The notes: generated from the sequence alone by a model not told the origin. A stretch of 64,000 nucleotides of DNA from Microglena sp. YARC (GCA_022414725.1 CM039464.1:52244526-52308525), one strand, 5' to 3'. Positions 42,173 to 53,298 are shown, counted from the first letter of the stretch. Translations and numbers: made by a program.

Positions 42173-42205
42173 AAATCCGTTCGGAAGCAGGAACGCCCAT
42201 TCAGT

Positions 42206-42830
42206 GTATACCATCGATAACTCATGCACCGCACCAACCGATTTCAACCAATCCTCGAACCACTTTACCAGAAATTCCTTAGCCCTGTCAGACCTAAGAC
42301 ATTTGAAGACAAACCCATGTAGCTGAGTCATCCATCTGAGGATGGTAGTTTGAACTGCTAAGGGAGCTTCATCCCTGGACCTCAAGCACAATACCTCAGC
42401 ATAGCCAGAGTATTGGTCTGTGAGACACAGAATATAAAACTCCCCACGCAAGCCCCTAACATGAACTGGTCCCATGATATCTAAGTGAAGGCGTTGAAGA
42501 GGTGCACGGATCTTAGTAGTGCTTTCTTGAGGAAAAGGGATACGTTTTCCCTTAGCCTTTTGACAAGCATCACATGGGATGTTAGACAGTTTCTTCACTT
42601 GCTTGAGAGTGAGGGGTAAGTTCTTAACCAAACCATCCCTGACGAGCTTGTGCTTGGCGTCATAGCCAGGGTGACCCAGCCGCCTATGCCACAGCCATTC
42701 AGGGGTGGTAGGTATAACAACTCCACCATCCTCATCAACATCAAGTGCAAAAACTGGGTAAGGTTCAGCACCAAAGGAACAGCCACGGGGGAGGGTACAA
42801 GGCCTACAGGTGAACTTGTACATACACACC
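42206..42830 (-). pseudogene. pol: LTR-D integrase N-terminal half
   Basis: LWHRRLGHPGYDAKHKLVRD and IPCDACQKAKGKR form the H-H-C-C zinc site. HLDIMGPVHVRGLRGEFYIL holds the first catalytic Asp and KCLRSDRAKEFLVKWFEDWL the second. The frame then reads VHELSMVYT and enters the transposon end at 42201. The Glu-bearing half is at 33559-32700. Confidence 0.92.
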
Positions 42831-43238
42831 ATCACTAGAGGCAGGAAAAGACCAGAGTACAGAAGAGCCCTGTGTGGCAGTACAACTAAGACTATCAAAA
42901 GAAATCTTGCAGTGTTGAGAATGAGCCACAGCATTTACCGACGATAGGAGGTTCACCGGACAGTGGGGTATGTAGAGGACATCAGTTAGAGTGATTGATG
43001 TTGGTAACCAATCACTACATAACACAATGGATCCCTTACCCACTGACCGTTGAACCACCCCATCACCAAATCGAACTGCTGGCCCATGGTCAGAAGCATT
43101 ATACACAGTGAACAAAGACAGATCACCTGAGATAGACATCCCAGCTCCAGAATCCACATGCCAGACACCCTCAGACAGGCTCGGGCTACACACGTTTGAA
43201 ACCTTCGTGGTGCAGGAGAATAGGACAGAGCGCACCTC
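42804..43238 (-). pseudogene. pol: LTR-D protease
   Basis: In frame with the preceding zinc-knuckle ORF across a TAG (43241-43239). VWHVDSGAGMSISGDLSLF is the active site with D-S-G-A intact. TLTDVLYIPHCPVNLLS follows; a small insertion near 42945 then shifts the frame relative to LTR-F. Confidence 0.88.
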
Positions 43239-43707
43239 CTATTTCTTGGGCATAGCGAACCCATCAATCTGGGCCTGCAAGGAGGACAGTTGCTTCGGCG
43301 TAAGCGTACCTGGAAGGGCCAAGGCGATGGGCACGGGTGCAGTACACGGTGCACCATCCTTGCCCCTTCGCAGATGTGGGTACTTCGTCCAGCAGCGGTC
43401 CGCCGTGCGTGTGGCTCTTCTTGTGGGGACATGGTCCCCAAGTGCACTCCAGGCGTCGCTTGGCAGAACCGGAACCCTGAGAACCAGATCCCTGCCCATG
43501 CTGGAATGCAGCATTGGCAGGAACCTGGGGAGTGTCCCGGGACCACCCAGGATGCCTGGAGTCCGACCTGGGGAGTGCAATGTTCAAGATATCTAAAGAC
43601 CTATATTCTGCCAGACATACATGACCAGTAATCAATAGGCTTCGAGTTGTACAGCAACGTACCATACTTGATGCGCAGCGAGTCGAAGCGTCCCAGACGA
43701 ATACCAT
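43239..43707 (-). pseudogene. gag: LTR-D gag C-terminal part with atypical zinc knuckle
   Basis: CTWGPCPHKKSHT in one frame and RCWTKYPHLRRGKDG in another give C-x4-C-x5-H-x4-C by position once an indel is allowed, the same as the intact knuckle of LTR-F. The last codons (IDGFAMPKK) precede TAG at 43241-43239; protease follows in the same frame. Confidence 0.7.
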
Positions 43708-44575
43708 TAATGATAATACTCATGGCGTAGCGCTGAGTCTGTGGAGACCCAGCACTGCGGAGGTCAGAGCAGAGACCGCGAACCTTGCGAAAGAAATCGT
43801 CAACTTGGTCAGCAGAGCTCATGACTGCACCATGAAGCTCGTTCAACATGAGAGGGACACCAGCAGCAAGGGTATCAGAATGCCTCCTCCGGATATCTAA
43901 CAAGATATCCCGAGGACGGGCATAATCCTGATAAACCTTTACCATGGCATCCGTCATGTTGGCGAGCATCATGGACAAGACCATGAACTCCTGACGGTCC
44001 AGGGGCAGTGCACTGAAAACCAACAGTGCAGGATCTACATGAGACTCACCATGAGAGGCCGAAGCAGCGGCAGGAGCAGGGGTCAGGGGTGCCAAAGACT
44101 TACGAATCCCCAGAAAATACTCAGCCGCAAGACCAGCGTCATACGCGCGCTGGTCATCTATGTTCCTAATCTCAGGTAGGGACCGCGCCAAACTCACTAA
44201 CAGCTCGAAATCAGGCCTAACAGGACAGAGAGGGCGGGGAATCTTCACCCACTGGTAGCCTCGCCTATCAGCATCCCTACGCCCCACACCACCAAACGTA
44301 ACCCCATGAGCAGGAGGATAGCTGATCCCAACAGGAACAGGCCCTAGAAAAGACCGGCACTTGAGACCTAGCTCAGTGAATGCCATCACACGCCGAGGAC
44401 GACCCTTGCTATCAACATTGGCCTGAGTGGCTTTCATATCCAGCCTACCGTACAGGATGCCATCCAAAGATCCAGCATCCGATTGAGCTCGGCGGACAAG
44501 ACAGAAGTCCCGCAACTGCAGATCCGGAGGAGGTCCTCCACTCCTCCAGTGAGCTAATGCTCCCAAGACTCGCAA
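43608..44575 (-). pseudogene. gag: LTR-D gag core
   Basis: LRDFCLVRRAQSDAGSLDGI, MAFTELGLKCRSFLGPVPVG, DDQRAYDAGLAAEYFLGIRK and LDRQEFMVLSMMLANMTDAM are shared with LTR-F; VDDFFRKVRGLCSDLRSAG is the end of the Gag helical core. The frame is intact over 320 codons and then loses register before the knuckle. Confidence 0.8.
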
Positions 44576-45402
44576 GACAGCGAAGTCAACACTGGAGGAG
44601 GTGGGGCAGGGGCAAGAGACATCTCCACTGGCGGAGGCGGAGGGGGTTCCTGCGAAGCACCAACAGCAGATGTACAGACAGCCGCAGCAGTAGCTTCTCG
44701 AGCACGAGTATGGTAGCCAGAGAGACCTCGCTCCATAGGGTTGGAAACAGTGGTGAAAGACGCAGAACTCTTCAGCAAAGACGGCTTGGCCACATCCGGG
44801 ATAACCGGTGGAAGAGGCGCAAGCATAGGCACAGATAGAGGCGCAGGCAGAGGCGCCGGCAGAGGCGCAGGCTCATAAACAGGCGAAACTGAAGAAGTCT
44901 CAAAGACTCGAGTAGCAGCAGACGGAGTCACTCCACCGTAGTCCGCACTCGTAGCACTCTTCAAATCATCAGAATCAGAACGGTTGAAATCCTCCTCATC
45001 CTCAGTCAGGCGATCATCAGTCTGGCATCCACCCCAGAACTGGGCCGTTAGAGGCACGACACCCGAAGAATATTGAATGATCTGTGTCTGAACACAACAC
45101 AGAGTCATCAGAACGTCCTCAACCTCTGTAGAGAGGCGTTGAACAGTAGGAGAAGAAATTGTAAAGTTGTAGTCATGCCTGGGGGGGGTGGCTTCCACGA
45201 TGGCGGAAGGAGACTCATCTCCGGCTGCAGAAGCCGCTGGCGCGCGCACATCAAGCCAATCATAAGGAACCTTGACCTCCGGAGGAAGGACATGGTCGCA
45301 GCCATTGCTAATGATGACATTGCGAATCCCGCGCGACCAAGAAACACCATTTTGGTCAGCGAGTTTCTCAAAGCCGGCGGGAGGCCCTCGCGGAAGTTGC
45401 AT
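44554..45402 (-). pseudogene. gag: LTR-D gag N-terminal region
   Basis: Starts at MQLPRGPPAGFEKLADQNG like LTR-F. WLDVRAPAASAAGDESPSA and FWGGCQTDDRLTEDEEDF are conserved. A Pro-rich stretch with repeated PAPLPAPLP follows. The frame ends ...SWEH at 44554, one indel before the core. Confidence 0.78.
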
Positions 45403-45425
45403 TGAAAAAGGCAGTGGTAGTAATG

Positions 45426-45439
45426 AGGAGCCCGTAACC
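45426..45439 (-). promoter_or_regulatory. LTR-D primer-binding-site candidate
   Basis: On the minus strand GGTTACGGGCTCC starts at the LTR edge. Confidence 0.6.
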
Positions 45440-45782
45440 TATCAGCCTTAATACACTCCAGAGAGTGGACAGAGATGCTTGCAGCGGTCAGACGCGCCAA
45501 TCTATACATGGAGACGAGAATAACGTTACAAGCACTGGAGACCCATCAAGGGGCACCAGTGGAGGAAAGGAGGGCGGCAGCCTGAAACCTAAGGGTACAG
45601 GCTAGACAGCGCGTGTCATGAGATCCGGTGACGCAGCCAACATGAAGCTGTCACTGTGTCATGAGGAATGACACAGTCTACGGGAAGCTGACACAGGTCT
45701 GTCTGGACCAATAGTTCTAAGGAAGTACATAAGTAGTCACTAAGTCATAAAACGAGTGAGAGCACCGCAATTCATGCTGATA
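45440..45782 (-). repeat. LTR-D 5' LTR (343 bp)
   Basis: TATCAGC...GCTGATA termini; pairs with 30221-30563; flanked on the right by AGGTC. Confidence 0.95.
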
Positions 45783-45984
45783 AGGTCTAATCTTCCTGCC
45801 CCTTTCATCGCTTGCACGACATTCACTTGGTATTCAGTCCTTTAATACCCCAGTGCTCCTACACGATTCATTCTTTTGGAGAGTACACACATATAATTCT
45901 CCTACATTATAATTATTCGGTTAGGTTCAGCATTGAGCAACCATAGGACTGTCAACTCTGATCACACATTACTCTTTGGCACGC

Positions 45985-46225
45985 CCAGATTCTGGACTAC
46001 AGCGTGGATTCCCTGGACCAGATCTCGAACAAGGAGGAATTGGTTACACAACTGTGTGACTTCAAGATACAACTCCAGTCACGGGGTGTGCAGGTGCACG
46101 CCTACGGTCTTGTCATGGTTACCTGCACAAACTATACGGCGCTCCAATCTGTTGCCTCCCCAAACAAAAATGCACTGCCCGTTGATGCTATTGTCCGTCT
46201 CATCAACGAGGGGAAACAAAGTTAA
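45985..46225 (+). CDS. Unassigned exon-like ORF, ~80 codons
   Basis: A frame open from an AG at about 45988 to TAA 46223-46225 encodes ILDYSVDSLDQISNKEELV and AYGLVMVTCTNYTALQSVAS, ending IVRLINEGKQS. Composition is that of a normal protein. There is no start codon other than GTG, and CCCAG precedes the frame, so it would be a terminal exon. I recognise no family. LTR-D inserted 200 bp upstream. Confidence 0.28.
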
Positions 46226-46299
46226 AAGAGACTAACCCACTTGTTTGTTTTTTACATTGATTTGAGATGTTATAGCAAGTCATACCACCATCCGCTATA

Positions 46300-46790
46300 T
46301 ACCCGAATGAAACAAATCTCCAGATGTTTTGAAGAGGGATTAGCCCCATTAAAATGTCCGTTCGTCCGTTCGTCCGTTCATCCGTTCGTCCGTTCATCCG
46401 TTCGTCCGTGTGTCACCAACCACATTTGCAGGTTTTATGAAAAACATCAAAAAGTTGAACATTATATATTTTGATGAATTATAAGACTTATTTATACCGG
46501 ACAAATTCTGACCAGAGCACATATGAGCATCGCAATTCACGAGAAGGAGCTCAGGTTGGGCCAAAAAGCTATAATTAACGGTTAACAATTTAATTTCAGG
46601 ATGTTCTAAGCTAACATTTCAAATTTGAACCACTAAAACATGTGCGTTTACATAGGTTTGGGAGCAGAATTGTCGTCAAAAAACCAAGGCGAAACATGTA
46701 AGCATCACAATGGACGAAACATTCCCCTGGGGCACGTGCTATAATTAGCCCACGGACCCCACCCCAGGGCCGTGCGTGGGGCAGGGGCGG
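46300..46790 (+). repeat. Dispersed repeat, copy 1
   Basis: Begins near CAGATGTTTTGAAGAGGGAT, has a (CGTTCGTC)n block at 46350-46410, then conserved words TATAAGACTTATTTATACCGG, GAGCATCG(C/A)AATTCA, GGAATTGTCGTCAAAAAA-like, CATCACAATGGACGAAA and ends CAGGGCCGTGCGTGGGG. A second copy lies at 60225-60690 with roughly three-quarters identity by eye. Transposable element type unknown. Confidence 0.8.
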
Positions 46791-46794
46791 TGGC

Positions 46795-47400
46795 CACCGG
46801 GGCGGTGGCGGTGGCGGTGGCGGTGGCGGTGGCAGGGGCAGGGGCAGGGGCAGGGGCAGGGAAGGGGCAGGGGCAGGGGCAGGGGCAGGGGCAGGGGCAG
46901 GGGCAGGGGCGGTGGCGGTGGCAGGGGCAGGGGCAGGGGCAGGGGCAGGGGCAGGGGCAGGGGCAGGGGCAGGGGCAGGGGCAGGGGCAGGGGCAGGGGC
47001 AGGGGCAGGGGCAGGGGCAGGGGCAGGGGCAGGGGCAGGGGCAGGGGCAGGGGCAGGGGCAGGGGCAGGGGCAGGGGCAGGGGCAGGGGCAGGGGCAGGG
47101 GCAGGGGCAGGGCAGGGGCAGGGGCAGGGGCAGGGGCAGGGGCAGGGGCAGGGGCAGGGGCAGGGGCAGGGCAGGGCAGGGGCAGGGGCAGGGGCAGGGG
47201 CAGGGGCAGGGGCAGGGCAGGGGCAGGGGCAGGGGCAGGGGCAGGGCAGGGGCAGGGGCAGGGGCAGGGGCAGGGCAGGGGCAGGGGCAGGGGCAGGGGC
47301 AGGGGCAGGGGCAGGGGCAGGGGCAGGGGCAGGGGCAGGGGCAGGGGCAGGGGCAGGGGCAGGGCAGGGGCAGGGCGGGGGCGGGGGCGGGGGCACCCGG
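46795..47400. repeat. (GGGGCA)n hexanucleotide array, ~600 bp
   Basis: Nearly pure GGGGCA units with GGTGGC variants at the left edge and occasional GGGCA contractions. The array starts inside the G-rich segment that follows CGTGCGTGGGG in the dispersed repeat. Proteins of several hundred residues apparently encoded here (poly Pro-Ala, Gly-Gln) are artefacts. Confidence 0.97.
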
Positions 47401-47707
47401 CGGGGGCAGTGGCGGGGCAGGGGCAAGCCACGCCAGCTGCCGCTGGCCTAAATCCCGTTCAGGAGGACGGGACATACCTTTCACGTCTGGGCTGGGCCGA
47501 AACATGCAATACCTTGTACAAATTCCGTAAAATCAACCAGACAGCTGATTGGCCTCATTTTTCTTGCATCAAATTCTTGACACAATTGACAGCAATTACA
47601 TGCATTCAAATCACGTTAATTAAATTAAATGGAAAGGAATAAATCGAATTAAAATCACACAACATTAAATACAATTAAATTCAATTAATTAAAATACATT
47701 GAATTAA
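47401..47707. other. Short inter-element segment, no gene
   Basis: After the array, CAAGCCACGCCAGCTGCC resembles the matching point of the second dispersed copy (AGCCACGCCAACTATGG). The rest is AT-rich with AATTAAAT words. Confidence 0.6.
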
Positions 47708-47712
47708 GGATC

Positions 47713-48088
47713 TATCAGCATGAATTGCGGTGCTCTGACGCGTTTTATGACTTGGTGACTACTTATGTACTTCCTTAGAACTATCGGTCCAGACAGTGTT
47801 TCTGTCTGTACTGTGTCAGCTTCCCGTAGACTGTGTCATCCTTCATGACACGGTGACAGCTTCCTGTTGGCTGCGTCACCGGTCCCCCTGACACGCGCTA
47901 TACTGCCTGCGCCCGGCTTTAGATTCCTGGCTTAGGTTCTAGACTCAGGTTCTGGCTACCGCCTCTTCCACCGATGGTGCACTTTGGCGTCCGCCTGTCC
48001 TTGTAACGTTATTCTCATCTTGCGTTAAAAGATTGGCGCGTTTGACCGCTGCGAGTATCTCTCCACTCTTGAAGTGTCTAAGCTGATA
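47713..48088 (+). repeat. LTR-E 5' LTR (376 bp)
   Basis: Shares its first ~75 bp (TATCAGCATGAATTGCGG onward) with the LTR-D/F LTRs and differs in the middle. 99.5% identical to the 3' LTR. Confidence 0.95.
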
Positions 48089-48102
48089 GGTCATTGGGCT
48101 CA
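48089..48102 (+). promoter_or_regulatory. LTR-E primer-binding-site candidate
   Basis: GGTCATTGGGCTC at the LTR edge; GGTYAY start as in the other elements. Confidence 0.55.
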
Positions 48103-48149
48103 TCATGGTAACCACTGCTTAATGTATCTTCTACGTCGTCCTCTCCTAG

Positions 48150-48966
48150 GCTTCTGGGCTTCATTCTGGAAGTTCCGAAGTCCTGCAATGACGACGAATC
48201 GGCTGGTGGATGTGCGCACTCCTTCGGCCTCTGCTTGCATTGGTGAGAATCCTTCCCCCATCGTGGAAGCCACCCCCCCCCACCCCCCCCGTCATTCCTC
48301 CATCTTCTCTTCTTTTTCCTCCCCTGCCGTCTGTCGCCTCCTCCCGTCTGTCGTAGATGACTGTGACGTGCAGACTCAAGTCGGCGACTAGCCTGGACAT
48401 CGGTGGAGATACCCTGTCTTCGTCTGCTCGCGTCCTTGACGTCGCTACCATTTCTCCGGTGTTTGCGGCTCTGCCTGCGGAACCGGAGGTTGCCAAGCCG
48501 ACCAAGCTCCCTGCTGATGTCTACGTCGTCGCCTCGTCGGTGACCACCTTTGCTCTGCCCAGCCGACGGTCGGCTACTGGCATGAGCTTGAGCTCTAGTG
48601 GCTCTGTGCTACCTTCTGGAGAATTTTTCAATCAAGCTGGCGGACCGCCGGCACTGCCGTAGGGTTCGCCAGAGGAGAACGACCTACGCGTCTGGACCTG
48701 GAGATTCTGGAGGTGGTAGGAAGCAGGGGGGTATGGTCAGCACCACTACGTACGGGTGCTGCTCCCTCTACCCCCCACCCGGGTAAGTCGAGCGATAGAG
48801 GGGGGGACTTGGGATTGACTGATCATCGACGGCGGGATATTAGGACCTTTACATGCCTTGGCTCTGCTCTTCGCATCCTATCGATAAATTTTCGAATTCT
48901 GCCCTTACGATTTGCGATTTTCTGCCCTTGCGATTGGCGACTTTCTGCACTTTCATCCTCGTCTCC
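48150..48966 (+). pseudogene. gag: LTR-E gag N-terminal remnant
   Basis: LVDVRTPSASACIGENPSPI corresponds to the LTR-D/F Gag segment WLDVRAPAASAAGDESPSA. Then, in another frame, SATSLDIGGDTLSSSARVLD matches SATSADYGGVTPSAATRVF. Several frameshifts and losses; after 48660 no similarity is visible. Interrupted at 48966 by LTR-F. Confidence 0.65.
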
Positions 48967-49308
48967 TATCAGCTATAAAGCACTCCGAAGAGTGGACAGA
49001 GATGTTGCAGCTGAACAGACGCGCCAATCTATACACGGAGACGAGAATAGCATTACAAGCACAGGAGACCCATAAAGGGGCACCAGTGGAGGAAGGAGCG
49101 GCAGCCTGTACCCTGATCAGGGTACAGGCTATACAGGTGACACAGTCAAACAGGAAGCTGTCACTGAGTCAAGAAAGATGACACAGCCTACGGGAAGCTG
49201 TCACTACGGGAAGCTGGCACAGTACTGGGAGAGCCGATAGTTCTAAGGAAATACAGAAGTAGTCACCAAGTCATAAAACGCGTGAGAGCACCGCAATTCA
49301 TGCTGATA
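48967..49308 (-). repeat. LTR-F 3' LTR (342 bp)
   Basis: Non-TG/CA termini as in LTR-D; differs from 55519-55860 by one base. Confidence 0.95.
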
Positions 49309-49618
49309 CTCCACCTATGACACAGGTGACATACAATACGACTTCTCCACCTATGGCACTGGGGACATAGAACTATATGTAACAGATTAAAAAAAAAAAA
49401 ATCAAAGAACTCCGAATTTCGAGAGAACCTCAAATGGAACCCAAGGGGTTATAGGAAGGAATGAAACAAGGCAAAAACCAAAAATTTGCCAAGTGAGAAA
49501 AAGATGAAAACCGAATATCAAAGATGGGTAACAACGGTATAGAAAACCCGATCCGGGAATAGGAACCTAATGCCAAACAATGATAACCAAAGAAACCGAC
49601 GTAACCAAATAAAATACC
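49309..49618 (-). other. LTR-F 3' non-coding region
   Basis: Between the RNase H stop and the LTR. Shares sequence with the matching parts of LTR-D and LTR-E; ends CATAGGTGGAG at the LTR. Confidence 0.75.
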
Positions 49619-50269
49619 CTAAGAAGAAGCGGTCATTCCAAACATGCGGACAAACCTCCAGAACACAGCAGGATCAAGGGGCTTGGTGAAGAGGTCAGCA
49701 CAGTTGTCCTTGGTGTTAACATAGGCAACGTCCAGCTGACCATCCTCCACCAGCTCCTTGATGTAGTGATGAATAACATCAATGTGCTTGCTGCGAGGGA
49801 GGAGCTGCCAGTCATTGGCCCAACCCAGAGACCCTAAGTTGTCACCCTGAATGGTAACCAACTCACAAGGCAGACCCAGATCCACCCTCAACTTCTTCAA
49901 CCATTGCACCTCCCTGGCAGCCTGAGACAAGGCCTGATACTCAGCCTCACTAGAGCTGATGGCAACAGTAGGCTGCCTCTTGCTCATCCAGTTCACGATG
50001 CACCCCCCAGCCAGCACAGCAAAGCCAGTCTGAGACCTCCTGTCAGACCCATCATCATCAAAGGATGAATCACTAAAGACAGTAAAAGAGAACTCAGGGC
50101 TGTGGGTGTAAGTGAGGCCCACATGGGAATGTGTCCTCAAATACAAGAGCAAACGCTTGGCGGCCCCCCAGAGGGGAGCAGTAGGGCGAGCAGAAAACCT
50201 GGACAGGTAGCTCACAGCAAAAGAAAAATCAGGCCTGGTGCAAGTCGCCAGGTAAAGCAAAGCACCCAC
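49619..50269 (-). pseudogene. pol: LTR-F RNase H
   Basis: LYLATCTRPDFSFAVSYLSR, FSDSSFDDDGSDRRSQTGF (catalytic Asp present), SSSEAEYQALSQAAREVQWL, HIDVIHHYIKELVEDGQL, CADLFTKPLD. Out of frame with RT because about 26 bases (the TDPPGDPLPSNSQ segment of LTR-D/E) are lost near 50285. Confidence 0.93.
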
Positions 50270-53200
50270 AAGAGAGAGGTACTGGCTGGAGTGACGGTGG
50301 ACTTGGCCATGGGGGCAGAAAACTTGGGCTTGGTAGCAGCAGTAAGACCAAACTGCTCCACCAGATCAACAATGTAAGAGTGCTGGGAGAGGTTGACTTG
50401 AACACACCTGCCGTCAGAGTCAAGTGTAACGGCCATGTCCAAGGAGAGGAACTGAACCGGGACACCCATCTCTTTGACCTCCCAGCCAGCCTTCTTCATA
50501 GCCTTGATCAGCATATCATACCTATCCAGCTCACTAAAAGCACAGATAAAATCAACAACATAGGTCAGGACATAGCTCCACCCACCAATAGAATCCCTCC
50601 TAAAATACAGAGCAGGTTCTGCCTTGCACATAGTAAACCCATGTGCAACCAAAACCCGCTTGATATCCATACTCCAAGCCCTGGGCGCCTGTTTCAAACC
50701 ATAAAGGGACTTGATCAGTTTGCACACAAGGGGAACACCGTTAGGACCTAGTACCTTAAAGCCTTCAGGCTGGTGGCAGTATAGGTCCAGACCAGGTTCT
50801 AGCTTAGCATTCAGAAATGCAGTCTTGATGTCCAGCTGCCGAACAAACTTCTTCCTATGAGTGATGGCAGCAAGGAGCACCCTCAGACCTGCTTTAGAAG
50901 AAACGGGGGCATATACGTCATGAAAGTCCATCCCAGGACGCTGCAGAAAACCACGGACCACAAAACGTGCCTTGAAGCGCACAGATCCATCAACCCCAAC
51001 CTTTTTCACAAACAACCACCTGCCAGACAGGACCCTCTGCTTAGGAGGCTGTGGAGTGAGAGCCCAAGTACCATGGGCATGTAGGGACGCCATCTCATCC
51101 TTCATAGCAAGCAGCCACTGATCCCTGTCAGGGTTGGAGGGAAGCATGGCAGCTTTATAGGTGAGTTCAGTGGAGGTGGAAATATATGCTCCCACGTACA
51201 AGCAGTTTACTTGTACATGAGCAGCGGGGGTATCAGCAATATCAGCAGTAACCGGTAGTAAAGCCCCCAGCGCAGAACTACTGCCTGGTTGAACAAGGCC
51301 GGCCTTATTTGCCTCTATCTCAACGAAGCCTGGGTCGACCGGAACACCCCAGCCATACGCAGTATTGGAACCCGACCAATGTTCAAGATCATCACTTGCG
51401 CTATCGGCAACGGCTACATCATCACATGGGCTTGACCCGAATAATCCACCAGGGATGGCAGGAGGCGAAGGAGTGAACAACACCTGCGAGCCATCCGAGG
51501 TGGTCGGAGGATGGCGACTATTAGGCAATGGACCCGGTACAGGCTCCACTATGATCTGAGACTGTCGTAATCCTAGAGCTTTGCCGACGGAACGTGGCGC
51601 AGAGGAGGGCCTGGCGACCCCCTGAGATTCGGGTAAAATCTTATCTGAAAGGACATCGGAATCCCGCCCGCCCAGTGCCTTCACACGCAATGCAGCACCA
51701 TCAGCCCCTGACCTGGGACGCAAGGTCATCCCATGACCAGGGCAGCGGTCGACAATTGGGGTTGGCAAAGGGTCTAAGGAATTAACCGCAGACTCAGGCA
51801 TGTGTCCGTTGATAGCGGCAGGGATGCGAGATACATACGGGGACCCGTCATAGGGAGATAGCCCAGGAATACAGTTATAGCTAAACTGTTCATAGAAGAG
51901 TACATCACGACTCTCTACTACCTGGCGCAACTTAGGAACCCAAACAAAATAACCCTTACTCACCAGGGAATACCCAACCAGTCTACCAGATAACGCCCTT
52001 TCGTCTAGCTTGTTGCGCTTTTTACCATTGACTAACGTGACGTAGCAAGGGCAACCAAACACACGCAACAACGACACATCAGGCACGACCCCAAAGAACA
52101 GCTCGTATGGAGTTCTGTCTCCCTGATTGGGCAGCCGATTACGAAGGTAACAAGCAGCTAGGAAGGCATAGGGCCAGAAAGACTTAGCTAGTTTAGACTC
52201 CAGGTGGATGCTTCTAGCTACAGACTGCAAGACCCCATTGTACCTCTCCAGATTCGCATTCTGCTGTGCAGTGTATGCCAACGATAACTCATGCACTGCC
52301 CCAACCGATGACAGCCAATCCTCGAACCACTTAACAATAAACTCCTTAGCCCTGTCAGACCTCAGACACTTAAAGGCAAACCCATGCAGCTGATTCATCC
52401 ATCTGAGGATGATAGTTTGGACTGCTAAGGGAGCTTCATCCTTGGTCCTCAAGCACAATACCTCAGCATAGCCAGAGTATTGGTCTGTGAGGCACAAAAT
52501 ATAAAACTCCCCACGCAGGCCCCTAATATGAACCGGTCCCATGATGTCTAAGTGAAGGCGTTGGAGAGGTGCACGGATCTTAGTGGTGCTTTCTTTAGGA
52601 AAAGGGAGACGTTTGCCCTTAGCCTTCTGACAAGCATCACATGGGATCTTAGCCAGCCTCTGCACCTGACTGAGAGTGAGGGGTAAGTTCTTAACCATAT
52701 TTTTCCTGACAAGTCTGCGCATGGCATCATAGCCGGGGTGACCCAACCGCCTATGCCACAGCCATGCAGGAGTGGTAGGGATAACAACTCCACCGTCCTC
52801 ATCAACATCAAGAGCAAAAGCTGGATAATTTTCAGCAACCCTCAAACAGCCACGGGTGGTGCCACAAGGCCTACATGCAAACTTGTAAACACCATCACTG
52901 GAGGCAGGGAAAGACCAGAGAACAGTAGAGCCCTGAGTGGCAGTGCAACTAAGACTATCAAAAGAAACCTGGCAGTGGTGAGAATGCGCCACAGCATTTA
53001 CTGACAGGAGGTTCACCGGACAGTGAGGTATGTAGAGAACATTAGTTAGAGTGATCGATGTTGGTAACCAATCACTACATAACACAATGGATCCCATACC
53101 CTCTGACCGTTGAATCACCCCATCACCAAAACGAACTGCTGGCCCATTGAGAGAAGCCTCATACACAGTGAACAAAGACTTATCACCTGTGATGGACATT

Positions 53201-53298
53201 CCAGCTCCTGAGTCCACATGCCAGACACCCTCAGATAGGCTCGGGCTACACACATTAGAGAACTTAGCTGTGCAAGAGAATAGGACAGAGCGTACCTC
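50270..53298 (-). pseudogene. pol: LTR-F pol: protease, integrase, reverse transcriptase
   Basis: Open for about 1,010 codons after the gag stop. Protease: VWHVDSGAGMSITGD. Pre-integrase zinc site: LWHRRLGHPGYDAM...IPCDACQKAKGKR. Integrase: HLDIMGPVHIRG (D), CLRSDRAKEFIVKWF (D), AQQNANLERYNGVLQ (E), then FFGVVPDVSLLRVFGCPCYV and RLVGYSLVSKGYFVWVPK. Linker, then RT: SGRWLFVKKVGVDGS, RQLDIKTAFLNAKLEPGL, KSLYGLKQAPRAWSMDIK. The catalytic YVDD reads TYVVDFICAF: codon 50556-50554 is GTT (Val) where LTR-D and LTR-E have GAT. RT of this copy should therefore be inactive. Confidence 0.95.

Larger units (their letters stand above)
33564..42201. mobile_element. DNA transposon, 8,638 bp, inverted-repeat (foldback-like) build
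   Basis: 29-bp perfect terminal inverted repeats (33564-33592 and 42173-42201) start AATGGGCGTTCC. The element is flanked by CAGT (33560-33563, 42202-42205), and the uninterrupted integrase sequence in LTR-F has one CAGT there, so this is a true 4-bp duplication. Subterminal hairpins of the type ATCTTACAAT...ATTGTAAGAT occur at both ends. The left arm carries a transposase-like gene on the minus strand. The right arm carries an inverted copy of that gene's 3' segment (41171-41290). The middle is a hairpin array that changes orientation near 37976, close to the element's midpoint (37882). Four-bp duplications are known for Sola, Academ and Ginger elements; I cannot assign the superfamily with certainty. 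Confidence 0.9.
30221..45782 (-). mobile_element. LTR-D: Ty1/copia retrotransposon, split by a DNA transposon
   Basis: The 343-bp LTRs (30221-30563 and 45440-45782) have the termini TATCAGC...GCTGATA instead of TG...CA and differ at about eight positions. The flanks AGGTC (30216-30220) and AGGTC (45783-45787) prove that both LTRs belong to one insertion. Reading right to left: gag, zinc knuckle, protease, integrase, RT, RNase H. An 8.6-kb DNA transposon (33564-42201) sits inside the integrase. Without it LTR-D is about 6.9 kb, the same as its relative LTR-F. Confidence 0.95.

Noticed and set aside
46795..47530. ORFs of 180-290 codons (poly Pro-Ala, Gly-Gln, Gly-Ala)
   Set aside because: A hexanucleotide array has no stop codon in most frames, so long frames are expected by composition alone.
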